Below, one piece after another: positions 16,473-24,457 of a stretch of 64,000 nucleotides of DNA; the first letter of the stretch is position 1, and every line of letters starts with the position of its first letter. This DNA comes from Micromonospora chersina. GTDB lineage: Bacteria > Actinomycetota > Actinomycetes > Mycobacteriales > Micromonosporaceae. The stretch is taken from the NCBI RefSeq assembly GCF_900091475.1, contig NZ_FMIB01000002.1, positions 3,968,001-4,032,000 of the forward strand, in the 5' to 3' direction. The notes beneath the pieces were generated by a model. That model saw only the letters and a program-made list of their open reading frames with translations, did no database searches and was not told the DNA's origin. The position numbers and the translations under genes were made by a program.

Positions 16473-17156
16473 GTGACACCCGCCGTCGATTCCGTCGCCG
16501 TGCCGCCCCGCGGTCACCGCGTGCGCCAGACCATCGAGCAGCTCCGGGCCCGGATCCTCGGGGGCGAGTGGCCGGTGGGCGCGAAGATCCCCACCGAGCC
16601 GCAGCTCGTCGCGGCGCTGGGCGTGGGCCGGAACACCGTCCGCGAGGCGGTCCGGGCGCTGGTGCACGCCGGGGTGCTGGAGTGCCGGCAGGGCTCCGGC
16701 ACCTACGTGGTGTCGACCGACGAACTGGCCCCCGTGGTGGCCCGCCGGCTCACCGACGACCGGATGGCCGAGGTGATCGAGGTCCGGCGCGCCTTCGAGG
16801 TGGAGGCGGCCCGGCTCGCCGCGCTGCGGCGTACCCCCGAGGACCTGGCGGCGCTCGACGGCGCGCTCGCCACCCGGGAGGCCGCCTGGCGCTCCGGCCG
16901 GGTCGGTCAGTTCGTCGAGGCCGACGCGGCGCTGCACACCGCCGTGGTGGCCGCCGCGCACAACACCATGCTGGCCGAGCTCTACGCCTCGGTCGGCGCC
17001 GCGCTGCGCAGCACCGTCGCCCAGGCCATGGGCGAGGCCCTGGAACCCGAGCGGTACGTGGACCACGGCCGGCTGGTCGAGGCGATCCGGGACGGCGACC
17101 CGGCGCGGGCGGCGATCGAGGCCGGTGCTTTTCTCGAACCCCCCTCCGGGGCATAG
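16473..17156 (+). CDS. GntR/FadR-family (FCD domain) transcriptional regulator
   Basis: 227 residues: winged helix (LGVGRNTVREAVRALVHAG, about 50-68; QGSGTYV wing) then an all-helical FCD ligand domain with an EVRRAFEVEAARLAA block and the His in DAALHTAVVAAAHN. GTG 16473 has a strong AGGAGGT 8 nt upstream. It is divergent from the CynX-like transporter. The short gap contains TCAT-GGG-ATGA (16438-16448 region), a weak candidate half-site pair. FCD proteins bind metal or organic acid effectors; the ligand here is unknown. Confidence 0.88.
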   Translation: MTPAVDSVAVPPRGHRVRQTIEQLRARILGGEWPVGAKIPTEPQLVAALGVGRNTVREAVRALVHAGVLECRQGSGTYVVSTDELAPVVARRLTDDRMAEVIEVRRAFEVEAARLAALRRTPEDLAALDGALATREAAWRSGRVGQFVEADAALHTAVVAAAHNTMLAELYASVGAALRSTVAQAMGEALEPERYVDHGRLVEAIRDGDPARAAIEAGAFLEPPSGA

Positions 17157-17195
17157 GTTGTCCCGGACGGAGATTCGGACAGCACGGGAGAGCGG

Positions 17196-17666
17196 ATGCT
17201 CAAGGGCTTCAAAGACTTCATCATGCGCGGCAACGTCGTCGACCTGGCGGTCGGTGTCGTCATCGGCGCCGCCTTCACCGGCGTGGTCACCCAGCTCACC
17301 AAGTCGTTCCTGGACCCGCTGATCCGGGTCTTCGTGCTGCTGATCACCGGCAGCGACAAGGGGCTGGCCGGCACGGCGCCGACGTTCCGCGGCATCGCGT
17401 TCGACTGGGTCGCCTTCGTCAACGCGGTGATCACCTTCCTGCTCACCGCGGCGGCGCTCTACTTCCTGGTCGTCTACCCGATGAACCGGCTCGCCGAGCG
17501 GCGCCGGCGCGGCGAGGAGCCGCCGCCGAAGGCCCCCAGCGAGGAGATCAAGCTGCTCACCGAGATCCGGGACGCGCTGCTCGCCGGCAACCACGCCACG
17601 CCGGGCCAGCGCGGCGCGCTGGACGACGTGCTCGGCCGCCGGCAGGAGCCTCCGGCCGCGCGCTGA
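17196..17666 (+). CDS. mscL: Large-conductance mechanosensitive channel MscL
   Basis: 156 residues. The N-terminus MLKGFKDFIMRGNVVDLAVGVVIGAAF is split here only for description: amphipathic helix FKDFIMRGNV followed by the pore helix DLAVGVVIGAAF. A periplasmic loop and second helix (FVNAVITFLLTAAALYF) follow, then the cytoplasmic bundle. MscL opens under membrane tension to release solutes in hypo-osmotic shock. The Ala/Arg-rich tail is longer than in E. coli, as usual in actinobacteria. A terminator hairpin lies 13 nt after the stop. Confidence 0.95.
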   Translation: MLKGFKDFIMRGNVVDLAVGVVIGAAFTGVVTQLTKSFLDPLIRVFVLLITGSDKGLAGTAPTFRGIAFDWVAFVNAVITFLLTAAALYFLVVYPMNRLAERRRRGEEPPPKAPSEEIKLLTEIRDALLAGNHATPGQRGALDDVLGRRQEPPAAR

Positions 17667-17678
17667 CGCCATAGCCGA

Positions 17679-17709
17679 TCGGCCCCCGTGGGAATCCCGC
17701 GGGGGCCGA
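17679..17709. terminator. Strong terminator hairpin after mscL
   Basis: TCGGCCCCCGTGGG and CCCGCGGGGGCCGA form a 14-base stem with one T-G pair around an AAT loop. It separates mscL from the LexA-box gene that follows. Confidence 0.8.
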
Positions 17710-17715
17710 CGTGTG

Positions 17716-17731
17716 TCGAACACATGTTCGA
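17716..17731 (+). promoter_or_regulatory. LexA (SOS) box
   Basis: TCGAACACATGTTCGA is an exact match to the actinobacterial/Gram-positive SOS box TCGAAC-N4-GTTCGA, with 7-base perfect arms. It ends 12 nt before ATG 17744 and abuts a -10-like GATAGAGT, so bound LexA would block the promoter of the downstream small gene. Confidence 0.85.
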
Positions 17732-17743
17732 TAGAGTCCGGGC

Positions 17744-17992
17744 ATGGAGCAGCGCAGGCACTGGTGGAACGGGAAATGGGGGCGACTGGCCCGGCGGGAC
17801 GTCTTCCTCCGGGTCGACGGCGACCGCTGGCACGTCGAGCAGCGCGCCGGCGGCGCCGAGGGGGTCTCCCAGTTCTACGAGTACGCCAGCGTCGAGGAGG
17901 CCGAGGAGACGGTCCGGGCGCTGCTGGAGGGGCCGGACACCTGGCGCGAGCTGTCCCCCCGCCCGCCGAGCGGCTGGGCCCCGCCCGTTTAG
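17744..17992 (+). CDS. Small conserved-looking protein under a LexA box (SOS gene)
   Basis: 82 residues beginning MEQRRHWWNGKWGRLARRD: a basic, Trp-rich N-terminus followed by an alternating beta-like region (DVFLRVDGDRWHVEQRAGG) and an acidic helix (EEAEETVRALL) with a Pro-rich end. There is no membrane segment or catalytic motif. I do not recognise the family. A perfect LexA box lies directly upstream and a terminator lies before that, so it is transcribed on its own from a DNA-damage-inducible promoter. This hints at a role in the damage response such as division control or nucleic-acid binding, which is only an inference. Confidence 0.75.
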   Translation: MEQRRHWWNGKWGRLARRDVFLRVDGDRWHVEQRAGGAEGVSQFYEYASVEEAEETVRALLEGPDTWRELSPRPPSGWAPPV

Positions 17993-18021
17993 CGCCCGCG
18001 CGCCTCGGGAACCGCGCCTGT

Positions 18022-18387
18022 ATGAGCCAGCAGCAGGACAGCGTCTCCCGGGTCACCACCGGCATGCGGGTGGTCGACTCCAGCGGCGTCGAGGTGGGCA
18101 CCGTGGATCTCGTCCAGCGCGGCGACCCGGCCGCCGTGACCGTGCAGGCCCCCGCACCGGTCGACCCGGGCAGCAGCCTGGACGAGCTGATCGGGTCGGC
18201 GGCCGCCGAGGAGCCGGACGTCCCCGCCGACCTGGCCGCCCGGCTGCTGCGCGAGGGCTACCTCAAGGTCTCCACCGAGCTGGCCCGCACCGGCGCCGTC
18301 TACGTGCTGGCCGACCGGATCGCCGAGGTGACCGACGACGGCGTACGCCTCACCGTCCCCGCCGCCGACCTCCCGCCCGAGGAGTGA
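18022..18387 (+). CDS. PRC-barrel-like small protein
   Basis: 121 residues. Residues ~9-35 (TTGMRVVDSSGVEVGTVD) read as the first strands of a PRC-barrel or DUF2171-type domain, and the C-terminal part (LKVSTELARTGAVYVLADRIAEV) completes a small beta-barrel. Such domains mediate protein interaction or RNA/photosynthetic complex contacts; the function is unknown here. A GGGAACCGCG sequence precedes the ATG without a clear Shine-Dalgarno. It starts 29 nt after the SOS gene and could be partly co-transcribed with it. Confidence 0.7.
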   Translation: MSQQQDSVSRVTTGMRVVDSSGVEVGTVDLVQRGDPAAVTVQAPAPVDPGSSLDELIGSAAAEEPDVPADLAARLLREGYLKVSTELARTGAVYVLADRIAEVTDDGVRLTVPAADLPPEE

Positions 18388-18420
18388 CGCCCCGCCTGGC
18401 GAGCGACACGTGGATGGTGA

Positions 18421-19632
18421 TCAGCCCGCCCGGGCCGGGGCGGCCGGTTCCGGCTCCTGCTCCGACTCGGCCAGTGGCGTGGTGGTCCGACGGCGGCGGA
18501 ACAGCAGCAGCATGAGCCAACCGGCGACCAGTCCCCAGAACGCGCCGCCGACGCCGAGCAGGCTCACCCCGGAGGCGGTGACCACGAGGGTGACGACCGC
18601 GGCCTCCCGGGCGTCCGGCTCGGCCACCGCCGTCGCGACGGCGCCGGCCAGCGCGCCGAGCAGCGCGAGCCCGGCCACCGCCTCGACGAGGACCGGCGGG
18701 GAGAGCAGGACCAGTGCGGTCGCCGCGCCGGCCCCCAGACCGAGCAGCGCGAGGCCGATCCCGGCGGTGACCGAGGCGATCCAGCGCCGCTCCGGGTCGG
18801 GGTGGGCGTCCGGGCCGGCGGCCAGCGCGGCGGTGATCGCGGCCAGGTTCACCGCGTGCCCGCCGGCGGGCGCCCCGAGCGCGGTGGCGAGCCCGGTCAC
18901 CCGCAGCGCGGAGCCCAGCGGGGCGCGGTAGCCGTAGCCGGCCAGCACGGCCGTGCCCGGCACGTTCTGCGCGGCCATGGTGACCAGGAACAGCGGCAGC
19001 GCCAGCCCGACGATCGCGGGCAGGGTCCAGGCCGGGGCGGTCAGCGCCACGGTCGGGGCGGCGTCGATCCGGGCCGGCCCGTGCGAGGTCAGCGCGATCG
19101 CCACCACGGCCACGGCGAGCGCGCCGGGCACCGCCCAGCGGCGGGCGAACCGGTGCAGGAGCAGCCAGGCGAGCACCACCGGCCCGGCCAGCCGGGGCAC
19201 CTCGACCAGGGCCCGTACGGGCGCGGTGCAGAGCGGCAGCAGCACCCCGGCGAGCATGGCGCTGGCGATCGGCGCGGGGATCGCGGCGACCGCCCGGCCG
19301 AGCGCGGGAACGAGTCCGGCAGCGACGATCAGAAGGCCGGTGAGCAGGAACGCGCCGACCGCCGCGGGCCAGCCGCCGGGCACCGGCCCAGTGGCGACCA
19401 GCAGCGCGGCGCCGGGGGTGGACCAGGCGATGGCGAGCGGCAGCCGGTGCCGTAGGCCGAGCCAGACCGCGCAGCAGCCGCTGGCGACGCAGAGGGCGAG
19501 GAGCCCGGAGGCGGCCTGCCTCTGGTCGGCGCCGACCGCGCGCAGCCCGGCCAGCACCACAGTGAACGAGCTGGCGAAGCCGACCAGGGCGGTCACCACA
19601 CCGGCCAGCACGGGTTGCAGTCGACCGGTCAT
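18421..19632 (-). CDS. benE: Benzoate/H+ symporter family transporter (BenE)
   Basis: 403 residues, about 11-12 membrane helices of the NCS2-related BenE family. Recognisable blocks are GFASSFTVVLAGLRAVGA at the first helix, AWSTPGAALL, PAPIASAMLAGVL and PAGGHAVNLAAITAAL. The family takes up benzoate or other aromatic acids with protons. The start at ATG 19632 has a GGGGGAGA ribosome site. It is divergent from an XRE-cupin regulator with a perfect palindrome between them, a standard actinobacterial arrangement. Confidence 0.88.
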   Translation of the reverse strand: MTGRLQPVLAGVVTALVGFASSFTVVLAGLRAVGADQRQAASGLLALCVASGCCAVWLGLRHRLPLAIAWSTPGAALLVATGPVPGGWPAAVGAFLLTGLLIVAAGLVPALGRAVAAIPAPIASAMLAGVLLPLCTAPVRALVEVPRLAGPVVLAWLLLHRFARRWAVPGALAVAVVAIALTSHGPARIDAAPTVALTAPAWTLPAIVGLALPLFLVTMAAQNVPGTAVLAGYGYRAPLGSALRVTGLATALGAPAGGHAVNLAAITAALAAGPDAHPDPERRWIASVTAGIGLALLGLGAGAATALVLLSPPVLVEAVAGLALLGALAGAVATAVAEPDAREAAVVTLVVTASGVSLLGVGGAFWGLVAGWLMLLLFRRRRTTTPLAESEQEPEPAAPARAG

Positions 19633-19648
19633 GCTCTCCCCCTCACCG

Positions 19649-19668
19649 CCGTTCCGTTTACGGAACGG
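19649..19668. promoter_or_regulatory. Palindromic operator between benE and XRE-cupin gene
   Basis: CCGTTCCGT and ACGGAACGG are perfect 9-base inverted arms around TT. The site is 16 nt from the benE start and 22 nt from the regulator start, so one bound dimer could shut off both. Confidence 0.8.
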
Positions 19669-19690
19669 GCCGATGTAGCACGATAGCCCC

Positions 19691-20254
19691 ATGGCAGCTG
19701 CCCCACCAGCCGGTGACCGGACCGCGGAAGCCGTCGGCCGGCGCATCCGCGCCCTCCGCGAGGAGCGGGAGATGTCCCTGTCCACGCTCGCCCGCCTGGC
19801 CGGCGTCGGGAAGGCCACCCTCTCCGGGCTGGAGAACGGCACCCGCAACCCCACCCTGGAGACCCTGTACGCGATCACCGCCCAGCTCGGCGTGCCGCTC
19901 ACCGCCGTGCTCTCCGGGCCGGCGGAGACGCCGACCGTACGCGGCACCGCCGTGGGGGCCACGCTGCTGGAGGTCTTCAGCGACACCGACGCGACCTACG
20001 AGCTGTACCGGATGCGGGTCAGCCCCGGCCCCGCGCAGCTCTCCCCGGCGCACCAGGCCGGCGTCACCGAACACGTGACCGTCTTCTCCGGCGTGCTCCG
20101 CGCCGGCCCGGTGGACGCGCCGCTGACCGCCGGCCCGGGCGAGTACCTGCGCTGGGTCTCCGACGTGCCGCACAGCTACGCCGCCGTCGGCGACGAGGTG
20201 GTCCGGGCGAGCCTGCTCCTGCGCTATCCCCGAGTGACCACAGTGGATGGTTGA
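19691..20254 (+). CDS. XRE-family regulator with C-terminal cupin domain
   Basis: 187 residues: an XRE helix-turn-helix (MSLSTLARLAGVGKATLSGLENG, described as LARLAGVGKATLSGLE, about 33-50) and a cupin (about 105-187; HVTVFSGVLRAGPVD, GEYLRWVSDVPHSY). Such proteins sense small acids through the cupin and repress a linked transporter. It is divergent from benE and very likely binds the 9-base palindrome between them, also controlling itself. Confidence 0.88.
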   Translation: MAAAPPAGDRTAEAVGRRIRALREEREMSLSTLARLAGVGKATLSGLENGTRNPTLETLYAITAQLGVPLTAVLSGPAETPTVRGTAVGATLLEVFSDTDATYELYRMRVSPGPAQLSPAHQAGVTEHVTVFSGVLRAGPVDAPLTAGPGEYLRWVSDVPHSYAAVGDEVVRASLLLRYPRVTTVDG

Positions 20255-20347
20255 TACATACCCCGTGTGCAAGCCGGCGACATTTCTTTCAGCAGACCCA
20301 GCAGTGCGTAGAGACGCGGGGCGGGTGTTCTTGGCAAGCTTGTCCCC

Positions 20348-21067
20348 ATGACGCTCATCCTCCGCTCGGCCATCCTGAACGACGTCGGCCTCGTCCGGAC
20401 CAACAACGAGGACTCCGCCCTCGCCGGCGACCGCCTGGTAGCGGTGGCCGACGGCATGGGCGGCCTCCCCGCCGGCGAGGTGGCCAGCGAGATCGTCATC
20501 CGCATCCTCGACGAGCTGACCCCGCCGACCGTGCCGGACGAGGCCGCCGACGCGCTGCGCGCCGTGGTGAGCACCGCGAACCAGCGGATCCGCGCCGCCA
20601 TCACTGTCGACCCGGCGCGCGACGGCATGGGCACCACGCTCACGGCCGGCCTGCTCGCCGGCGACACCCTGGTCCTCGCCCAGGTCGGCGACTCCCGCTG
20701 CTACCTGCTGCGGGACAACGAGCTGAGCCAGCTCACGCGGGACGACACCTTCGTGCAGGCGCTTGTCGACCAGGGCGCGCTCTCCCCCGACCAGGCCCGC
20801 CACCACCCGCAGCGCTCGCTCGTCACCCGGGCGGTCCAGGGCTCGGACGCGCCGCCCGCCGTCGGGGTGCTCACCGTGTTCGCCGGCGACCGGCTACTGC
20901 TGTGCAGCGACGGCCTCTCCGACTACGTGGAGGACGCCGCCATCGCCTCGGCGCTGGCCACCTACGGCGACCGGCAGCAGTGCGGCGAGCAACTGGTGAA
21001 GCTCGCCCACCAGGCCGGCGCGCCGGACAACGTCACAGTGGTGGTCTCCGACGTCACCGAGGCCTGA
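20348..21067 (+). CDS. PP2C-type Ser/Thr protein phosphatase
   Basis: 239 residues, a complete metal-dependent phosphatase: RTNNEDS (motif 1), VADGMGG (metal-binding Asp), GTTLTAGLL, QVGDSRCYLL, LLCSDGLSDYV and APDNVTVVV. There is no transmembrane segment, unlike the PstP housekeeping phosphatase, so it is a soluble PP2C. Its substrate could be a Ser/Thr kinase target; no kinase is adjacent. A plausible promoter lies in the 93-nt gap after the regulator gene. Confidence 0.9.
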   Translation: MTLILRSAILNDVGLVRTNNEDSALAGDRLVAVADGMGGLPAGEVASEIVIRILDELTPPTVPDEAADALRAVVSTANQRIRAAITVDPARDGMGTTLTAGLLAGDTLVLAQVGDSRCYLLRDNELSQLTRDDTFVQALVDQGALSPDQARHHPQRSLVTRAVQGSDAPPAVGVLTVFAGDRLLLCSDGLSDYVEDAAIASALATYGDRQQCGEQLVKLAHQAGAPDNVTVVVSDVTEA

Positions 21068-21118
21068 GCCGGCCCGATTCCGGTTGCGCCACCCGGTGGC
21101 TCGGGTTGGGATGAACGG

Positions 21119-22315
21119 ATGCGCATTCGCCGGTTGGCCGCCGAGGAACGCCTGACCACCAGCTTCCCGCTCCAGGCGTACGCCTTCGAGACATCGCCGC
21201 CGGCGGCGACCCGGACCGAGGAGTTCCGCGCGTACCTGCCGTACAACGCGGGCAACCGGACGCTGATCGTCGAGGAGGACGGCGTCACGACGGCCGCCGT
21301 GTCCGCGGTGCCGATGCGGCAGAACCTGCGCGGCGCCGTGCTGCCCATGGCCGGCGTCGCCGGGGTGGCCACCCACCCGCTGGCCCGCCGGCGCGGGCAC
21401 GTGCGCGCGCTGCTGGACCGGCTCCTCGACGAGATGCGGGACGAGGGGCACGCGCTGACGGCGCTCTACCCGTTCCGCGCCTCGTTCTACGAGCGCTTCG
21501 GCTACGTCGGGCTGCCCCGGCGACGTACCGCGGTCTTCGCCCCGGCGGACCTGGCGCCGCTGCTCCGCGCCGACCTGCCCGGCGAGGTGGTCTGGGAGCG
21601 GGTCGGCGCCGGCTACGACCGGTGGCGGGCGTACACCGAACGCTGCCTGCGCGAGCGGCACGGGTTCGCGGTCTTCCCGGACTTCCGGGCGGTCGGGCTG
21701 CGCGACCGGGACGACCGCTGGCTGCTCACCGCCGTCCGGGACGGCGCGACGGTCGGCGCGGTCACCTACCGGATCGACGACCACGGCGGCACGTTGGTGG
21801 CGGACGACCTGCTGGCCGACGACCCGTACGCCCGGGCGTCGCTGCTCCAGTTCTTCGCCCGCCACGTCGACCAGGTGGAGCGGATCAGCGTCGAGTTGCC
21901 CGCCGACGAGCTGCCCGAGCTGTGGCTCACCGACCTCGCCGTGCACGTCGAGGCACGGGTGTCGCGGCCCGGCTCGCCCGCCCCGATGGCCCGGCTGCTC
22001 AGCCTGGACGCGCTCGCCGACCAGCCGGTCGGCACCGGCCGGGTCGTCGTCGAGCTGGTCGGCGACCGCTGGCTGGGCGGCACCCACCTGCTCGACGGCG
22101 CCACCGGCACGCTGGAGGTGCTCCCCGGGGACGCCGCCGCGGGCAGCGTCCCGACCGCGCGGCTCACCGCCGCCGGGCTGTCCGCCCTGGCGTACGGGGT
22201 GCTCGACCCGGCCGAGGTGGCCGTGCGGGGGCTCGGTGAGGTGCCGGTGGACGCGGCCGCCGAGCTGCGCCGGATCTTCCCGCGGGAGCTGCCGTACCTG
22301 TTCGCCGACTTCTGA
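21119..22315 (+). CDS. Eis-like GNAT N-acetyltransferase
   Basis: 398 residues with the Eis architecture: two GNAT-like domains and a C-terminal SCP2-type domain ending in a free Phe (YLFADF), the C-terminal carboxylate that serves as base in mycobacterial Eis. The acetyl-CoA site is VATHPLARRRGHVRALL (about 83-99). Eis enzymes multi-acetylate aminoglycosides and lysine side chains; here the substrate is unknown. The start follows the PP2C stop by 51 nt and has no strong ribosome site. Confidence 0.87.
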   Translation: MRIRRLAAEERLTTSFPLQAYAFETSPPAATRTEEFRAYLPYNAGNRTLIVEEDGVTTAAVSAVPMRQNLRGAVLPMAGVAGVATHPLARRRGHVRALLDRLLDEMRDEGHALTALYPFRASFYERFGYVGLPRRRTAVFAPADLAPLLRADLPGEVVWERVGAGYDRWRAYTERCLRERHGFAVFPDFRAVGLRDRDDRWLLTAVRDGATVGAVTYRIDDHGGTLVADDLLADDPYARASLLQFFARHVDQVERISVELPADELPELWLTDLAVHVEARVSRPGSPAPMARLLSLDALADQPVGTGRVVVELVGDRWLGGTHLLDGATGTLEVLPGDAAAGSVPTARLTAAGLSALAYGVLDPAEVAVRGLGEVPVDAAAELRRIFPRELPYLFADF

Positions 22316-22354
22316 ACCGGTTTCCGTTTTCGGGCCGGGGGTAGGGTCCTGCGC

Positions 22355-23104
22355 GTGCCGGAGTGGTTGGAAGCGGGATTCTGGGGTCTGCTGGCCGGGT
22401 CGGCTCTGCTGATCGGGGCGCTCGTCGGGTTCTTCGCGCGGGTGCCGCGCCAGGTGATCGCCTCGGTCATGGCCTTCGGCGCGGGGGTGCTGCTCTCCGC
22501 GGTCTCGTTCGAGCTGATCGCCGAAGCGCACGAGCAGGGCGGACTGAGGCCGGTGGTGATCGGCGCGACGTTCGGCGCGCTCGCGTACACCGGGGCGAAC
22601 ATCCTGCTGGCCCGTCGCGGGGCGCGGCACCGCAAGCGCTCCGGCGACGAGCAGCCCTCCGAGCAGGAACAGCCCGGCTCGGGCACGGCCATCGCGGTGG
22701 GAGCGCTGCTGGACGGCGTACCCGAGTCGGTGGTGATCGGCGCGAGCCTGCTGGCCGGCGGCCCGGTCAGCCTGGTCACGGTGATCGCGGTCTTCCTCAG
22801 CAACGTGCCGGAAGGGCTCTCCAGCGCCGCCGGCATGCGCCAGGCCGGCCGCACCCGGCGCTACGTCTTCCTGCTCTGGACGGCCATCGCCCTGGTGTCC
22901 GGCGCGGCGGCGCTGGCCGGCTACACGCTGCTCGGGGGTGCCCCGCCCGAGGTGCTGGCCACCATCACGGCGCTCGCGGCCGGCGCGATCCTCGCGATGA
23001 TCACCGACACCATGGTCCCGGAGGCGTTCGAGGACGCCCACCTGCTGGTCGGTCTGATCACCGTGCTCGGCTTCCTGGTCGCGTTCGCGTTGTCCCACGC
23101 CTGA
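22355..23104 (+). CDS. ZIP-family metal transporter
   Basis: 249 residues, about 8 membrane helices, with a hydrophilic His/Arg-containing loop (RRGARHRKRSGDEQ, about 86-100) between helices III and IV. The two core helices carry DGVPESVVIG and SNVPEGLSS, the variant of the ZupT HNxPEG motifs in which His is replaced by Asp/Ser. Zn/Fe uptake or export is therefore uncertain. GTG 22355 is chosen as the first in-frame start after GTAGGG. Confidence 0.83.
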   Translation: MPEWLEAGFWGLLAGSALLIGALVGFFARVPRQVIASVMAFGAGVLLSAVSFELIAEAHEQGGLRPVVIGATFGALAYTGANILLARRGARHRKRSGDEQPSEQEQPGSGTAIAVGALLDGVPESVVIGASLLAGGPVSLVTVIAVFLSNVPEGLSSAAGMRQAGRTRRYVFLLWTAIALVSGAAALAGYTLLGGAPPEVLATITALAAGAILAMITDTMVPEAFEDAHLLVGLITVLGFLVAFALSHA

Positions 23105-23188
23105 CCGGGCTCGGCGGGTAGCTTAGCCCCGGGTTAAGGATTGCGCGCCGAGTCGTGCCGGGGCGGCCCGCGCTCCTAGCATCGTCCG

Positions 23189-24373
23189 GTGCGCGTGAAG
23201 TCCGCTGTCGCCCTCCTCGTCCTCGGTGTCGCCACCGCGACCCTGCCCGCCTGCGGAGGTGACCAGCCGGCCGGCTCGCCCGCGCCGGTCGCGGCCACCG
23301 GCACGGCTGCCGGCCCGACGCCGCCCCCGACCGTCGACCCGAGCGCCCGCGCCGGTCTCGGCAGCGCCAAGCCCAGCGCCACCCCGTCGACTGTGGCGTT
23401 CCGGGCCGGCAACCCGGACGGGCACGCCGCCGTGCCGGCCGAGGCGCGGGCGGTGGACACCTCGCGCCCGACCCGTACGGTCGGCACCGGCACCCCGGCG
23501 AGTTGCACCTCGGAGGCCGTGGTGAAGGCCGTGGCCGCCGGCGGGATCATCACCTTCGACTGCGGCCCGGCCCCGGTGACCATCCGGATGAAGGCGACCG
23601 CGAAGGTGGTCAACTCCCACGGCCCGCGGATCGTGCTGGACGGCGGCGGCAAGGTCACCCTGAGCGGCGGCGGCCAGCGCCGGATCCTTTACCAGAACAC
23701 CTGCGACCAGGCCCAGGGCTGGACCACCTCGCACTGCCAGAACCAGGACCACCCGCAGCTCACCGTGCAGAACCTGACCTTCGCCGACGGCAACTCCACC
23801 GGCGACCGCACCGAGGGTGGCGGGGGCGGCGCGATCTTCGTACGCGGCGGGCGGCTCAAAGTGGTCAACACGCGCTTCGTGGACAACCGCTGCGACGGGA
23901 CCGGCCAGGACCTGGGCGGCGCGGCGCTACGGGTGCTCAGCCAGTACGAGAACAAGCCGGTGTACGTGGTGAACAGCAGCTTCACCGGCGGCGTCTGCGC
24001 GAACGGGGCGGCGACCAGCAGCATCGGCGTCTCCTGGACCGTGCTGAACAGCGTCTTCCGCGACAACCGGGCGGTCGGCAGCGGCGCGAACCCGGCCCGG
24101 TCCGGCACCCCCGGCGGCGGCAGCGGCGGCGCGATCTACTGCGACGGCAACGAGTTCACCGTCCGCGTCGCCGGCACCGTCATCGAGAACAACACGGCCA
24201 ACGAGGGCGGCGGCGCCATCTTCTTCGTCAGCAACAACCGCACCGGCACCCTTCGCATAGAGGCGTCAACGCTCCGCCGCAACCCGAGCAAGGGCTTCGA
24301 GACCCGCGGCTACCCCGGCATCTTCTTCCTGGGTGCCCACCCACCCACGGTGACCGGCTCCCGCCTCTCCTGA
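23189..24373 (+). CDS. Secreted lipoprotein with right-handed beta-helix
   Basis: 394 residues. A lipoprotein signal (VALLVLGVATATLPAC, lipobox LPAC with Cys22) is followed by a long Pro/Ala/Thr linker (about 25-100) and then a parallel beta-helix: repeated units such as LTVQNLTFADGNS, GGRLKVVNTRFVDNRC and GSGGAIYCDGN. The Asn-ladders and GGAIF turns resemble pectate-lyase-like or POMP repeat proteins. No polysaccharide lyase catalytic pattern is obvious, so it may be a surface adhesin or glycan-binding protein. GTG start. Confidence 0.82.
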   Translation: MRVKSAVALLVLGVATATLPACGGDQPAGSPAPVAATGTAAGPTPPPTVDPSARAGLGSAKPSATPSTVAFRAGNPDGHAAVPAEARAVDTSRPTRTVGTGTPASCTSEAVVKAVAAGGIITFDCGPAPVTIRMKATAKVVNSHGPRIVLDGGGKVTLSGGGQRRILYQNTCDQAQGWTTSHCQNQDHPQLTVQNLTFADGNSTGDRTEGGGGGAIFVRGGRLKVVNTRFVDNRCDGTGQDLGGAALRVLSQYENKPVYVVNSSFTGGVCANGAATSSIGVSWTVLNSVFRDNRAVGSGANPARSGTPGGGSGGAIYCDGNEFTVRVAGTVIENNTANEGGGAIFFVSNNRTGTLRIEASTLRRNPSKGFETRGYPGIFFLGAHPPTVTGSRLS

Positions 24374-24390
24374 GGCTCCCGCCTTGCCGC

Positions 24391-24450
24391 GTTGATCAAG
24401 AAATTCGCGTCGGAGTTGACCTCCTCGAAGACGCAAACTTCTTGATCGAC
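24391..24450. repeat. Imperfect inverted repeat (Micromonospora-type intergenic element)
   Basis: GTTGATCAAGAAATTCGCGTC (24391-24411) pairs with GACGCAAACTTCTTGATCGAC (24430-24450) with about three mismatches, and the 18-nt loop contains GGAG...CTCC, which can form a small second stem. It is AT-richer than its surroundings and lies between convergent genes. From memory, similar TTGATCAAG...GCGTC elements recur in Micromonospora genomes; copy number here was not tested. Confidence 0.65.
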
Positions 24451-24457
24451 TCCTGGG

